A stretch of DNA of 64,000 nucleotides from Halisarca cf. caerulea (GCA_963170055.1 CAUJGJ010000188.1:1099171-1163170), one strand, 5' to 3'; counted from the stretch's first letter, positions 23,294 to 35,361 are shown. The notes: generated by a model not told the origin, from the letters alone. Program-made: numbers and translations.

Positions 23294-23341
23294 GCACACA
23301 CACACATGCACACACACACGCATGCACACACACACACACAC

Positions 23342-23421
<80 letters not shown>

Positions 23422-23424
23422 ACA
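23294..23424. repeat. (CA)n microsatellite
   Basis: CA dinucleotides with occasional ATG and ACG interruptions, starting 25 nt downstream of the exon 8 donor. Confidence 0.95.
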
Positions 23425-24341
23425 TGTAATACCACATCCTGCAGTGTGGGCTATTGTGGCCCCCTTGTTGGACCCCACCCAACTGGGGGTGAGCCACTAG
23501 ACATCAGTGAGAGAGAAAGACCCACTGGATATGGACCCTGCTATGCCCCCATCCCTGATGACCCGCTTGTGCAATCAGGGGTTACCCATCAGTGAAGTTG
23601 CAAGCCCCATGAGATGGGGAGTGCTGGGATGTAGCTGAAGAACGGTGATGTGTCTATCTAATTCATAGCAGCAGTGATTTCCAACCCTAAACTTGGTAAT
23701 ATCAAGGCTAATAGCATCTACGACACCAACCAATGATCAGCACCACCGCTAAGAGCCTCATAAGGAATACTCAAATCATATTGTATGTTTCCATTTGGTT
23801 AAGGCTGTGTGCTGACCCCCTGCAGTTTTGTGTGTCACACCAGTTTTTGACCTACTGGTTCTATTTTCAATATCGTTGTAGTTTAAATGTATGAATATTG
23901 CTTGGTACTACTATTTGTCCTAGAAATTCCTTAGTAGGGAAGAAACTATACTTGTTTATTTGGTATGCCAGCCTTATATCATAGTCTATACCCTCATTAA
24001 TTGTTTACTGTCTAGCAAGCTGTTTAGGGATCTGCTATCTGTAATATGAAGATAGGTTGCTGTAGTAGGCTGGGCATAGCAAAATTTGGGTTACGCAATC
24101 AATGTTATAAGCACCTAATCTTCCCGCACTGAACCATCAGCCAGTTTTCATAACATGGGTATTTTTGCATGGGCAAGTTTCCAATCCATACCTTTCCCTA
24201 CATAATCTATTATAATGCATGGAAGCAGTTACTCTTCATTGCTTTGCAAGTGATTTGAGTGTGTGGGGCGGCAGCTCCCATGAGGTTTTTACTCTAATTA
24301 CTTGTTTTTATTCCCAATGTTTGCATTTCCTATCCCTTTAG
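23425..24341 (+). other. Intron 8 remainder, nothing identified
   Basis: Non-coding. It ends with the A-type acceptor environment (TTCCCAATGTTTGCATTTCC) that also precedes exons 7, 11 and 13 in diverged form. Confidence 0.55.
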
Positions 24342-24443
24342 GATGATTGGACTATACTTCATCATGCTTCAAGATATGGTCACCTCCACATTGTCAGAGA
24401 ACTAATTGAGAAGATGAATTTTTATGTATTTGCTACTAAGCCG
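24342..24443 (+). CDS. Ankyrin-gene exon 9 (A-type single repeat)
   Basis: This 102-nt phase 0-0 exon has acceptor TATCCCTTTAG and donor GTATGT. It encodes DDWTILHHASRYGHLHIVRE and LIEKMNFYVFATKP. It differs from exon 7 mainly by WTILHH for WTALHC and FYV for VDV. The conserved SRYGHLHIVRELIEKMN core is identical. The downstream intron shares CACAACAATCCCTAAG and CTTGGCTCATACACTC with its paralogues. Confidence 0.94.
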
Positions 24444-24626
24444 GTATGTTTGTTGTTAGCTTACTTGAATGCACAACAATCCCTAAGATAATTTCGCAAC
24501 TTGGCTCATACACTCTCCCTTATATATAAACTGTTTACAACAGCACCATTGGTTCCATTGTTTTGTGCTGCTATAACCAAGCTGTTGTTGTAACCAGTGC
24601 AATTTGCATGTACAGAGACCAATATA

Positions 24627-24633
<7 letters not shown>

Positions 24634-24671
<38 letters not shown>
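24634..24671. repeat. (TA)n microsatellite at the 3' side of non-LTR copy 2
   Basis: An uninterrupted AT dinucleotide tract immediately next to the 3' flank of the antisense element. Confidence 0.95.
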
Positions 24672-24674
<3 letters not shown>

Positions 24675-25650
24675 GAATAGATTATATTACATATGACGAC
24701 AGCAAACGGACAAAACATGCCCAGAGGGCAAAGTAAAGGAAAATTACTAAACAAAAGACTGATTGTTAATAGAACCTAGGATTGCAACTGAGTTAAATCT
24801 TTGAATAGTTACACTAATTGTTTGACATGAATGGTGGAAAGACTGATCGAGGATCGGCAGGCTTCAATCTGATACAATGAGCTAATTCCTTCAAAAATGA
24901 CATTGCACTGTCTCCAAAGACTCCCAGAGATTCAAGCCCGATTGGTACAAAATATTGGGATTGAGAGATTTCCTGATATAGTGATCTTTCTGTTTTCTGC
25001 CATGTTTGCAACCTTGGCTGCTCCCAGGGAGGCACTTGGGATGTAGGATGGAGCAAGTGTGTCCCAGCATGTGACATCCCAAGCCAGAGTCCTACCCCTC
25101 TTCCATGGAATCACCGTGACGCCATCAGCTGGCTTTCCATCTGAGTGGCAGAGACCAGTTGGTTTCAACATGGATGGAATGTCTGCTGCAGCTAATGCTC
25201 TTTTTACCAAGTAATACAAGGCAGCGTGGCGGGGGGTGTCGACCTATACTCCTTAATTCTGCAGCTCAGCCCGTGTGTTTCTGAGCTGTCTACACAGACA
25301 CCACACTGGGTACACCGGTGTGGAGCACATAACGGTAGACCGAGTCTCAAACCCACTGCCACTCTCACTATATCATCTTCCAATCAAAGACCAAGAGAAG
25401 ATGCAGGTAGAACTGTGAGCCAGGCACCCGATTCTTTTCGTTGGACTGCAAGTAGTCTGGCCTTAGATTGCTGGTCTTGGGCCGAGTGCTCCATTAAAGC
25501 GGATAAACTGGCTTCCACTAATGGCTTATCCCAGGCCTTTTAACAAGATTGGTTTTGGCCAGATGGTGCATCTGCACCATGGCCAACTCTCCAGAGGGCA
25601 AGTGTTTCAGACTGGTAGCGATTGGGAGCATCTCTCAGGTGTGCCGGAAG
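24672..25650 (-). mobile_element. Non-LTR retrotransposon copy 2 (3' part only)
   Basis: The antisense fragment holds the C-terminal half of the family protein. The minus strand reads, from about 25540 down: KESGAWL-like and VGLRLGLPLCAPH segments; a cysteine-histidine cluster CTQCGVCVDSSETHGLSC; SDGKPADGVTVIPWKRGRTL with AWDVTCWDTLAPS (25020-25160); and QYFVPIGLESLGVFGDSAMS (24900-24970). The D-G...WDVT block is interpreted as a restriction-like endonuclease core by comparison with R2-type elements. The recognisable 5' end abuts (TA)n at 25651. Reading frames are partly broken. Confidence 0.82.
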
Positions 25651-26330
<680 letters not shown>

Positions 26331-26347
26331 TGGGGGGGGGGGGGGGG

Positions 26348-26484
26348 TAATATAATGGTTATACAATGACAATTTACAGAGTATGGATTATACACACACT
26401 TACCCTTGGGCGCTACGCGCCCTTGGGTCTCGTGCGTGTGTAATCCATGCTCCGTAAATTGCCATTGTATAACTATTACATATA
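26348..26484. repeat. Foldback with GC-rich centre
   Basis: Arms of about 50 nt (TAATATAATGGTTATACAAT and its inverted match TTGTATAACTATTACAT) enclose a GC-rich centre in which GGGCGC and GCGCCC face each other. There is no coding capacity. Confidence 0.75.
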
Positions 26485-27014
26485 CAATGAAAACCGCTTA
26501 AGACGAATTCCATGGTACACTGAAAATCATTACTTTTTATAAGAAATATGATACAAAAACTATCAATTTCTACCAGGAAATCTTTGGAAACTTACACTTA
26601 ATACAAGTTTCAGCCTTAAAAGATTCTAAAGAACATCTTTTTGTGTGTTAAGCATCATTTGTACCTCTAAAAAACGGATTATGGAATCAAAAGTCACCAA
26701 TTTTGGAGATTCTAAGTAGGCAGCCATCTTTTAATACTACTGAGTAACAAGAAATTGCTGGATATTTGACAGTTACTCAACGATTTAGAGCCTTTGTTTA
26801 TCCAAGTAGGATTTTCTTCAGCTGAAAGGCATTAGCATGGACAATTCTTCCATTTTCAAAGGCTATTTGATGGTTTTGGTCTTCGCTTTTACAGGTTTTT
26901 TTCATATAAAGCAGTTAAAATTATATTGTGTAGTACCTGGCTACACAATTCGTTTGTGTTATGCAATATTTCGTACTAATCGACTTTGTTTTATCCAGTT
27001 TTCACTGTGTATAT

Positions 27015-27120
27015 GTTATATCCCAGTATGAGCATGATATCCAGGTTATGCCCAAGACCGAGGTGAAGTCAAGGTCACGAGCGATGACTTGGATATTATG
27101 CAAGTGAACTGGGATGTAAC
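27015..27120. repeat. Imperfect foldback
   Basis: GTTATATCCCAGTATGAGCA is inverted as GTGAACTGGGATGTAAC at the right end, with further pairing inside (GATATCCA against TGGATATT). Confidence 0.6.
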
Positions 27121-27200
27121 TAACGTCTATCCAATGCAAATGGATTTTCAATTAGGAGACTTGATTGACAATAATTGATTTCATTAACACCAAATTGACT

Positions 27201-27228
27201 GGTGGTTATCACCCGGGTGATAACCACC
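27201..27228. repeat. Perfect 28-bp palindrome
   Basis: GGTGGTTATCACCC followed by its exact reverse complement GGGTGATAACCACC, with no spacer. It contains a central CCCGGG. Confidence 0.95.
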
Positions 27229-27340
27229 ATATATTATACACAGTTTTTCCTTTGATCTTTCACTAACTGGGATATATATATACTATATATATATATTAAC
27301 ATTAATATATTATTATTTAAAGTAAACGGAGTAGACAGAT

Positions 27341-27342
<2 letters not shown>

Positions 27343-27407
<65 letters not shown>
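27343..27407. repeat. (CA)n microsatellite beside the 3' end of copy 3
   Basis: Pure CA tract running into ATATATATA at 27408-27416, where the 3' end of non-LTR copy 3 starts. Confidence 0.95.
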
Positions 27408-27415
<8 letters not shown>

Positions 27416-27427
27416 GAACAAAAAACT

Positions 27428-27832
27428 TTACACAGTACAACAACCTAAAATTGAAGTGGTATTATATTTCTGTATGCACACACTGATTCGGTGGCATAGT
27501 TTCAAATATGTTAGTGGGTCATTTGTTAATGTACGCGTCATGGAAAAATCAAAGGCATCTTGCCTAAAAATTCCAGTAGACTCAAAAGCGATGGGCTGGA
27601 ATATGTGGCATATTGATAGTTCAGCATACAGATCTCGCTTCTTGGTCGCTGGATGATTGGCCAGCAGCCCAAGCCGGGATGATGACATCTGAATGTTGGA
27701 TGGGGCAAAAGAGTCCCTACACGTCACATCCCAAACAAGGGCACGGCCTTTAGCCCAGGGTATGATGGTGAGGTCATCAGTTCTCTTACCATCCGACCGA
27801 CATAGGCCACGTGATTCCAGTGTGGATAGCAC
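27428..27832 (-). pseudogene. Restriction-like endonuclease C-terminal domain of copy 3
   Basis: This 134-codon frame contains RSDGKRTDDLTIIPWAKGRA followed by LVWDVTCRDSFAPS, then CHIFQPIAFESTGIFRQDAF and a C-terminus ending ILGCCTV just before the element end. The spacing between the SDG and WDVT motifs fits the PD...DVT catalytic core known from R2-like endonucleases, with S replacing P. This assignment is by motif only. It is separated by frame breaks from the upstream Cys-His cluster, so it is not expressed as part of one protein. Confidence 0.72.
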
Positions 27833-28164
27833 ATTGGCAGCAGAAAGGGCTCGATGAACTATGTCATTCAGTGCTGTGTGTCAGGGCAATCTACCTTGAC
27901 TACTCCGGCAACTGAGCCCATGTACTCCAGAGTGGTCCACCTGCATTCCACAACGAGGACAATCGTGTGGGACACAAAGGGTTGCTCCAAGACGAAGGCC
28001 CACTGCAGTCCAGATGGTTTCATTCCCCATTCGGAGGCCGAGTGCTGAAACCGGAGGAGAAGTAAGCCAAGCCCCCGATTCCTTCTGTGTTGATGCCAGC
28101 AATTGTGTCCTCCCTCTGGAGTCAGCTGTGGTCAGAAGTGAGTCAAAGTGACCTCAATTATGGG

Positions 28165-28756
28165 CTAATTCCAGAACTTCTGCCTGCTGGCATCAGAACC
28201 ATTTGAAGGGGCTACAGCAACAGAAGATGCAGAGCTCCATGCAAGCATAGCTTCTGTGCAGACATTGTTGTCTTGATTGTGCAGCCTCTCAGGGAGGATA
28301 ACCTGGGAGAGAGAAGCACAGCCAGCAGCAGAAGCCAGAAAGGAAGCCGGTGCCAGCATGACTGCACTTCTAACCCCCAAGCCACCAAATGTAGCTGGGA
28401 GGGAGGCTTGTAGCCAACCAGGGTCAGTGAGATGAATATTACATATTGACTCTAGGAGAGACCTTTGCAGGCTATCAAAGGATGACAGGAAGGTGGACTG
28501 ATGGCATGGAGCCATGCGGAGGGTATAAAAGAGTTTGCATGGGGAGTGAAAATGCATTCCTCAATAAGCACAAGGCACCATGTGCCTGAAGAACTTTGAG
28601 CCTCTCCCCGAGCTTCTCCAGGTTGGACATCTTCAGCTGGAGGATTATCTCTATGGCCTCAATTCCACCATCCAAGGAGAGTGGCCCTTTCAGGAGGTGT
28701 GTCACGAAGAGATGGAAAATGTGACAGGATGGAATCTCTAGTAGCATCCTACACAC
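28165..28756 (-). pseudogene. RT thumb-to-linker region of copy 3
   Basis: Two overlapping minus-strand frames (28165-28557 and 28475-28756) read LLKGPLSLDGGIEAIEIILQ, LEKLGERLKVLQAHGALCLL and then LPATFGGLGVRSAVMLAPAS FLASAAGCAS. The GGLGVRSA stretch is characteristic of the linker in this retrotransposon family. They overlap in different frames, so a frameshift lies near 28500. Confidence 0.7.
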
Positions 28757-28839
28757 AGATCAACTCCGATTTGCTGCAATTGAGCTTCGACCCAATATTG
28801 GGAGCAAGCTCCTTCAGATGTGTGTGACGTCCGACTTAA

Positions 28840-29439
28840 GGTGGCGGGTCAGTCGCCATTTGCAGCAGCTATGAATATAATTATCAGGCCATAAATATAA
28901 TTATATAACGCGCTTACTGGTATACTTGATTATCGTCGTACCATTTTTGACGCTTTATTCCTGCATGAAGCCCAGTGTTATTGTCAAAATTCGTCTGAGC
29001 ATTCATTTAAGTACGGTGAATGATCGTATGTATGGATTTGCGGAAATTCTGTTTTTCCACTGTGCCACAACATCTAAACTATGCCCAAAATGGCGATTTG
29101 CACCCGCAGCAATGCAAAATAGTTGATTTTCTGTTAAACAGAGGAGATTCCCAAATTCCATACATATGATCTTAAATATGAGAGTAAGCTACAAGTTTGT
29201 GTCCAAATGTACTTGTTTCTCGTTGCAATTTGACTCGATGAAGCGTCAAAGTACGGCGAACGGAAAGAGCTTTGTTTCTGCTTCAGTGTATGACTTTTGT
29301 CATTTATTCCTTGGCCTACACAGGCCTTATAGTTAGCTCAATAAGGTAAATCGGAGTAGTGGCACTAATATCATTCAGTAGCATCGATATAACAGCGAAA
29401 GTTTTTGCGAAAATTGCATGGGCGGACCGACCCGCCACT
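28840..29439. mobile_element. TTAA-flanked non-autonomous DNA transposon nested in copy 3
   Basis: The terminal inverted repeats GGTGGCGGGTCAGTC and AGTGGCGGGTCGGTC (right end, inverted) are flanked on both sides by TTAA (28836-28839 and 29440-29443). The element interrupts the reverse-transcriptase frame: GGSLKDI lies on one side and the HLKELAPNIG continuation on the other. TTAA duplication points to piggyBac or Kolobok. No transposase is visible. The 600-bp size and perfect TTAA pair make the boundaries reliable. Confidence 0.85.
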
Positions 29440-29443
29440 TTAA

Positions 29444-30056
29444 TGTCTTTAAGAGACCCGCCAAGAGTGCCATCATCCAGGTAGAAAACATTAAACTCTG
29501 ATTTGAGTAATGTGATCAAATCGTGGATAGCTAAACAGAAAAGGAGTGGGCCAAGTGGATCTCCCTGTTGGACTCCTTCGCATGAGTGGATGATGTAGTT
29601 GCTGAAAAAAAGGGAGGAAGGTTGGCAATAGGATGTGAAAGCGAGGGGAAACACAAGGGAGGCCTTCTCCAAGACTGACTTAAGCATTGAGTCCCGACGG
29701 ATGCTGTTAAAGGCATTTTGAAAGTCAAGTTTCACCAATAAATTCCCTTGAATCATCCCATTCAAGTAGGACCTGGCTGCATGTACAGTGGCTTCAGCTC
29801 CCATGGGTGTGCCAAAGCCCAGCTGTGTGGGGAAAAGGAGAGAACCCATTTCCTCCTTGACTGCTACACTGACACATTTGGCAGCAAGGCGGCGTAGTGT
29901 GCTGCCTATAGCAATTGGTCGGATGCCTCCGTCCGGCTTGTTGAGGCCAATAAGATTAGCCCCTAAAAAGAATGGACAGGCTGAGATAGGAACGTTGCCA
30001 GAAATAACCTTATTGATGAAGGTGGTTAAGGAGGTAATTAAGCTGGAAGAGTCCAA
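29444..30056 (-). pseudogene. Reverse transcriptase domain of copy 3
   Basis: This long open frame encodes most of an RVT_1-type reverse transcriptase: NLIGLNKPDGGIRPIAIGST (motifs 1-2), LVKLDFQNAFNSIRRDSML (motif A with the first catalytic aspartate), EGVQQGDPLGPLLF (motif B), and FNVFYLDDGTLGGSL (motif C, YLDD). The frame runs on into the nested TTAA element to a stop at 29316, so the last 40 or so codons are foreign. Catalytic residues are intact, but the protein is cut off after the palm. Confidence 0.9.
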
Positions 30057-30297
30057 TCCATGGGTAGGGGAAATGAGATCCTTAATTCAGATGTTGGGGA
30101 AGAAGACCATCATGACCCCTAGCAGAGCCAGAAGGGAAGGAGTACACTGCCCCGGTGACCTCAAAGGATGATACCATTAGGGGTATGTCAGGAGATTGAA
30201 ATTTGGGTAAGTAGCCATCAGGGTGAGGGGCGGGTGTTTTCCCTCAATAAATTCAGGGAACTGTCATCAGGAACACAGAAGGTATCCTGAGAGCTCG

Positions 30298-30576
30298 CTA
30301 TACGGACTGCCCCTCGAAAGTCTCTATCTTCCAGCTTTGAGGACACTCGTGCTGTAAGATGCATGCATTAGTACCTCGAACGCGTGTGGGAGGAGTATGA
30401 GCAGGGTCCTTCTCATTAGCCAAAGCTTCATTGATTGCAGTGGCTAGGTTTCTAGATCTGTGATGACCCCCCTTCTTCGGTGCCTGAAGGCAGCGCCTTA
30501 GGAAAAGAAATAGCCGCTCCCACGATTCGCTAGAATTACTAGCATTGAGATTGTCCAAGATATCTGACAGCTTCAA
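30298..30576 (-). pseudogene. N-terminal region of copy 3
   Basis: A 92-codon frame with MKLSDILDNLNASNSSESWE followed by RLFLFLRRCLQAPKKGGHHR and a basic tail. The LFLFLRRCL-x-PKKGG pattern is the conserved pre-RT segment of this family. A frameshift separates it from the RT frame, and a further weak frame (30699-30911) lies upstream. Confidence 0.65.
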
Positions 30577-31095
30577 GCAGCTTGATGTCTGGAGGCGTGC
30601 GGGATTCTTTTGATGACTTTGCCCGTGAAATGACCGGGGTTAATGAGAAGAGGGAGGGGGGAAGTGCCATTCATGACGTCAGACGTGTCCGCACTCACCT
30701 AGGGAGAAGTACTTGGTGTTGAACTCTCCACCATGTGAGTGACAGCTATAGAAGACGGATCGACCGGACTGACTCCAGACCCAAGGCACCTGTTCAAGAC
30801 TGGTCCATGTATTTTGATTTGCCGTCTGAGCGTATAGGCATACCACGTCCGCATAAAACAGGATCCCCTGTCAGAAGAAGACGACATAGCGCTGAACAAC
30901 GAAACGATCATCAGGCGAGTTGAGCCAAGATGACAGATGTAAAGATGATCTGAGCAGAGAATGTGATTCTGTGAATTGACTTCTAATCTAAATTATGACT
31001 ATAGGTGAAATTTGATTCTGAATAGGGTAGGAAGGTAAAATTAATATCTTCCAACGCGCCATCTTCTCACCATCTTGATCTCGTGTCCATATATC

Positions 31096-31096
31096 G

Positions 31097-31132
<36 letters not shown>
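31096..31132. repeat. (TA)n microsatellite at the 5' side of copy 3
   Basis: A pure TA tract immediately upstream of the 5' leader of the antisense element. Confidence 0.95.
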
Positions 31133-31136
<4 letters not shown>

Positions 31137-31527
31137 TCTCTCCTTGCATATAAATCTTTGCATTGTCTGGTATTAAATGTGCACTATTTACTGTTAGTTT
31201 ATCCTCTTGCAGAATCTTATACCTCCATGCAGGTATGCTATGTTCGATTTCTAGGCATAAAACAAAATGCTGACGTTTTCAGAGTACTATAAGTATTTGC
31301 TTTGTTTTTCATCTAAATGTAAGTAGACTTTCTGAAAATAGCCAAAATGGTATCTGTCATACTTATACTTACCTTCGAAAGTGAAAAAAAGCTTGTTTTA
31401 TATCCTCTGCAAGTCACATGTAGTCAGTTTTCTTTACACCATATGCAAATATCTAGAAAGACAGAAAATTGGTGGTGAAGATCTTGGCTTTTGAACATGA
31501 AAAAGGGTTCAAATAAAAGCACAGATT

Positions 31528-32386
31528 CAGGGGCGGATCCAGGAATTTTGGATAGGGGGGGTTGCAATCAAGAGCATGCATGTACATATTGACATATAGT
31601 CCATATGTACATACACTATTATGCTGGTATACACTACACACTAGTCGAAATTATGACCTTATAATGCTACACAATGGCGAACGTGTTGTGTGACACCTGT
31701 TGAATTTCAATCACAATGGTAAAACTGTTGTGCTTGAGATTCCGTCCCACTCTAGCCAATGCTCAAACCTCACCTGATGTGCAAGTGGAAGGCTAAGTCC
31801 AAATTTAATGGAAAAATGGAAGACAATGATTCTGACATGCATGCATGAACCAGTGCTTTGCTAGCTATGTTCAAGTTGTTCATGTTCCCATGAATATATA
31901 GAATGTATAATGCCTGCAGTTGATTACTCAGTGACTATTTTTAGGTGATTATGATATCATACACATAATCTATTTTTAGGTGAAAAATGGATACCTGAGG
32001 TCACTAGGCAAAAGGTGCTTTTTTTCTCCATTTTTGTGCTTGGATTTTGCCAAAGGAAGGTTCTACACTTAGGCACTTTTAGATTGACAAAGTTAACTAG
32101 TGGAAATGGGAAATTCGGAAGGTTTAGAGTATAAAACGGGAGATTGGAAGGATTCTTGCAAAACGGCTCTTAAAAATCAGGAGATTTCCCACTTAATTGT
32201 GAGAGTTGGAGTCTCTGCTCTAAGTACTAAACTAGCTTAGCCTTCCCTCTGAGGAGTTTAAGAATGGCCATGGCGTACTGCTGATGATACAGCTTGTAGC
32301 ATCTAATTTGTTCTGTGTGTATTCTTTGGGGAAAGTCTGAAAGGGGGGGTTGCAACCCCAGCAACCCCCCTCTCGATCCGCCCCTG
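31528..32386. mobile_element. Non-autonomous DNA transposon, CAGGGGCG family
   Basis: The TIRs CAGGGGCGGATCCAGG (left) and CAGGGGCGGATCGAGA (right, inverted) are each followed by a G-run and TTGCAA. The 6-bp sequence CAGATT is repeated directly outside both ends (31522-31527 and 32387-32392). The 859-bp interior has no transposase. It is the largest and best-bounded member of a family also seen at 22315 and 55900. Confidence 0.85.
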
Positions 32387-32759
32387 CAGATTGAAAGCTT
32401 ACTAAATCGAATCTTTGGTGCTGATGCTCCACTCCATGGCTGTTTTGTCCAAGGATTTCTGCCCAAAAGCTTGGTTCCCAGCTACAAGATGTTGAACATT
32501 AAACCTAAAAGAGCAGCGCACATTGTCCTGAGATTTGATTCTGAGGGTTTGGTCCTTTAGTAATAGCATATCACAGTTTCAAAGTTAAAAGTCGAGATTT
32601 CTACCACTGCCTTTTTCGATGAAATTTTCTTGTTGAACAGAACTGCCTTTCCAGCCTGAGTCACGTGCTGTCACACGTTCCACGAACATCTTTCTTATTT
32701 ATTTATATGTATACGTTCCACTTGCACATGACATCATCACCAAAACCACAATACAGTCT

Positions 32760-33320
32760 ACTGGCTGAAGAAAGATAACGAGCTTGGAGTACATAGTACT
32801 TTTCAGACACAATTTTCCTAGGCCAGACCTTTAGATCCCTCTCAATTCACATGAAACTAGCAAGAAAAGAAAGAACAAGTGGTGAATACACCAAAAATTG
32901 TTCCAGGATATAGGTTATAAGCTTCCGTAAGGAAGTTATAACTGAAAAAGACAGTTATTCACCCTTCAAATGGCCAAAACTTAGCATAAATGGTCAAATT
33001 GTGAGAAACTGCTTAATTATGGCACTATGCCTGGAGTGATTTTCACAAACCGAAACATCTTAAGATTCGATAGAAGTAGGATTTGGTGAGATTCAGAGGC
33101 ATCTAGAGGTCCGGCTAAGCGACTTTTTCTTCGGCCTCAACAAAACTGCCATTTTTGTGACGTTTCACTCATATGTAAGTGCAAAGTCATAAAAGTCACC
33201 TTCTCTAGATATGTGAAGTTATCAATGCTGTGTGAAAGATGCTCAATGACGAAAGATTTTGGTAAAAGACAGATATTGCCCTATCTGGAGGAGAAATAAT
33301 GCTAAAACACAATTCAATTC
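32760..33320. repeat. Intronic segment duplicated at 36890-37330
   Basis: Blocks such as GATCCCTCTCAATTCACAT, CACCCTTCAA-TGGCCAAA and TTATGGCACTATGC (TTATAGCACTATGC in the other copy) occur in the same order in both segments. A third partial copy of the first block follows exon 14 (about 50985). This is part of the segmental duplication that multiplied the A/B exons. Confidence 0.65.
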
Positions 33321-33813
33321 ACAATCTGTTGCTAGCAAAATATGTGACTCAGAGCCATGTGAATTCGCTTGTAACAGTTGTTAGCTGGTATAGTTTTGTT
33401 AAAATCTCAAAAAATCCTTTTTTGGTGTCTGAATTGACCAAGAATGAAAACAAATGCAATATTTAATTTTTCGCTTACCTTGTTATAGCATTATTCAGCA
33501 ATCATTTCCTGTAGCCATGAATGTATTAAATGTAAAAGTCAAGATTACAAGAAAGTAGTAATAATATGGTGTTTTCTACTTCGGAATATAGTTGGTTTCT
33601 GTTTACCTATCAAAAATGTATTGTAATGCTGGGATAAGACATCACTGGTAGCCATATCCTGTGTACATAGAGCAACTTCCCTACTTTCCGTGATATCCTC
33701 ATTTTTGTGTGATATAGGGTACAATTTGTGGTGACATCATTTCTAATTTTGGTGTATGCCTTATTTAGTACTATCCAATGTAAATAATCATTTTATTCTC
33801 TTGTATATCTCAG

Positions 33814-34017
33814 GGTGATATGAATGCCCTTCACCTTGCTGCCTGTGGTGGGCATTTAGATATTGTGAAATACCTCATTCCAAAGTTTGCAGACACAAGA
33901 TTTAAGCCTGACAATTATGGTTATACCTGTCTACACTGGGCTGCAAAGGAAGGTCATCTAGCATTAGTCAAGTACCTCGTGGAGGAGTGTGGATTTGACC
34001 CTGGTGCTGGAACTAAG
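33814..34017 (+). CDS. Ankyrin-gene exon 10 (B-type double repeat)
   Basis: This 204-nt phase 0-0 exon has acceptor TTGTATATCTCAG and donor GTAATT. Repeat one is GDMNALHLAACGGHLDIVKY with LIPKFADTRFKPDN. Repeat two is YTCLHWAAKEGHLALVKYL with VEECGFDPGAGTK. Both repeats are canonical. The donor and following intron (TTGTTTATTACATGA) match those of exon 14 closely, so exons 10 and 14 descend from one duplicated segment. Confidence 0.95.
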
Positions 34018-34249
34018 GTAATTAAGCTGTTGTTTATTACATGATACACACTTTGTACATCATCTACACCATTCCTATCAATTCTTCTCTCCTAATATTT
34101 TGAATACCTTATATTATGACCTTTTTTGCAATAAACGTAATTATGTTATATTTTACAAGCCATGTCCAAGTCTAAGAGCAATACCATGTAACCCAAAATT
34201 TATTGGTGATGTTTTAGGGGTGATATATGTATACTATTAGTTACACCCC

Positions 34250-34352
34250 ATTTTTGCTGGGTACATGGGGAATATACTAAGTGTTAGGTGTTGATACACT
34301 AAGGCACAGCCTGACCTAACACTTAGTATATTATTCCCATGTACCCAGAAAA
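34250..34352. repeat. Foldback in intron 10
   Basis: CTGGGTACATGGGGAATATA and CACTTAGTATATTATTCCCA with ATGTACCCAG form long inverted arms around about 22 nt. The loop contains GATACACTAAGGCACAG. Confidence 0.75.
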
Positions 34353-35005
34353 AGCTAATATGTATCCCACTTGAAAGGAGGACTTTGCTCGCAGGGAAGG
34401 TATACTTTGGTGTTAAATTCAAGCTGAACCATGCATGATTATTATATCTTTACAACTCTTCATTTCAGTGACAAACTTTGCAACAGATTCTATACCGGAT
34501 ACTGAATATGCACGTACAGCTAATGTGAAGATAACACTTTTAACTTAATCCAAGGGTGGACAGCTTTTATTAAGGGAAGAAACAAAGCTTACTGGAGTAC
34601 ATGCTCCTTTGTAAATGATTGCTTCAGTCTTTATCCGTGAAGGTCGTAATTGAAGGGTTAGAAGAATTCACGATTATTGCTCAGATGAGAGGACTGCTCT
34701 CCTAAAAGACTGCACACGCCACAATGGTGTCTGAAATGATAGGTGTAGACAAAAACGTTTCTAAAAGGAACAATGCAAGCTTATTCGTAGGCTTAGTACA
34801 CATTGTACATATAGCAGATGTGCTGCTGTTGCATCATCCTGTTGGCAAGAAAGTTATCAATTATCGACACTTAAAAACTGGGGTATAGGAATTGGGGTCA
34901 TTTCGTACCTCGGTATATCGCGAGTATACCCAAGGCTGTCTCTTTGAAGATAATGGATACTGCTCACACAGTGGGATACATGCATGCATACATATACTAT
35001 ATATG

Positions 35006-35313
35006 CAGTGTTAGAAATAAGGAGCAAGTATCGGATGGACAAATGTCCTAGCATCATTACTTTGGGTCAGACAATTTCAGTTTTGCTCGGACATATTTTG
35101 GAGAAGTACACAAGTGCCATAGTAGATGTGCATCAACAAATAATGAAAGCATAAATAGACATTCTCAGTATGAATGACTTGGTATCATCACTTGGTGTGT
35201 GAAATGAATATGATGTAGTGCTCAGCCAAATGTCTGACCCAAAATTTTTGGGTCGGACAATATGCCAAAATGGTCAGACAATGTTTGAATACTGACCATT
35301 ATTTCTAACACTG
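35006..35313. mobile_element. hAT-like MITE
   Basis: The ends CAGTGTTAGAAATAA (left) and CAGTGTTAGAAATAA (right, inverted) match perfectly for 15 bp. The flanks are both ATATA-rich, compatible with an 8-bp target duplication that cannot be resolved. Inside, GGGTCAGACAAT and GGGTCGGACAAT occur as a direct pair. It is 308 bp and non-coding. Confidence 0.75.
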
Positions 35314-35360
<47 letters not shown>

Positions 35361-35361
35361 T
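35314..35361. repeat. (TA)n then (TGTA)n microsatellite
   Basis: TATATATA runs directly from the end of the MITE and continues as ATGT units. Confidence 0.9.

Larger units (their letters stand above)
27412..31095 (-). mobile_element. Non-LTR retrotransposon copy 3 (near full length, decayed)
   Basis: This is the longest of three antisense copies. On the minus strand, 5' to 3': a probable leader beginning near 31090 next to (TA)n; an N-terminal block with LFLFLRRCLQAPKKGGHHRS (30298-30576); a pre-palm block SARGHDGLLPQHL (about 30125); reverse transcriptase (30056 to about 29444); a nested 600-bp TTAA element (28840-29439); RT thumb and connection (HLKELAPNIGSKLNCSKSEL, about 28810); a helical region (28165-28756); a Cys-His cluster CPRCGMQVDHSGVHGLSC (about 27920-27975); and an endonuclease-like block (27700-27830). 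It ends just after the stop, next to ATATATA and (CA)n. Several frameshifts are present. Confidence 0.85.

Noticed and set aside
25226..25543. 105-codon plus-strand frame
   Set aside because: Complement of the Cys-His and linker region of non-LTR copy 2.
29788..30171. 127-codon plus-strand frame
   Set aside because: Complement of the reverse-transcriptase domain of copy 3.
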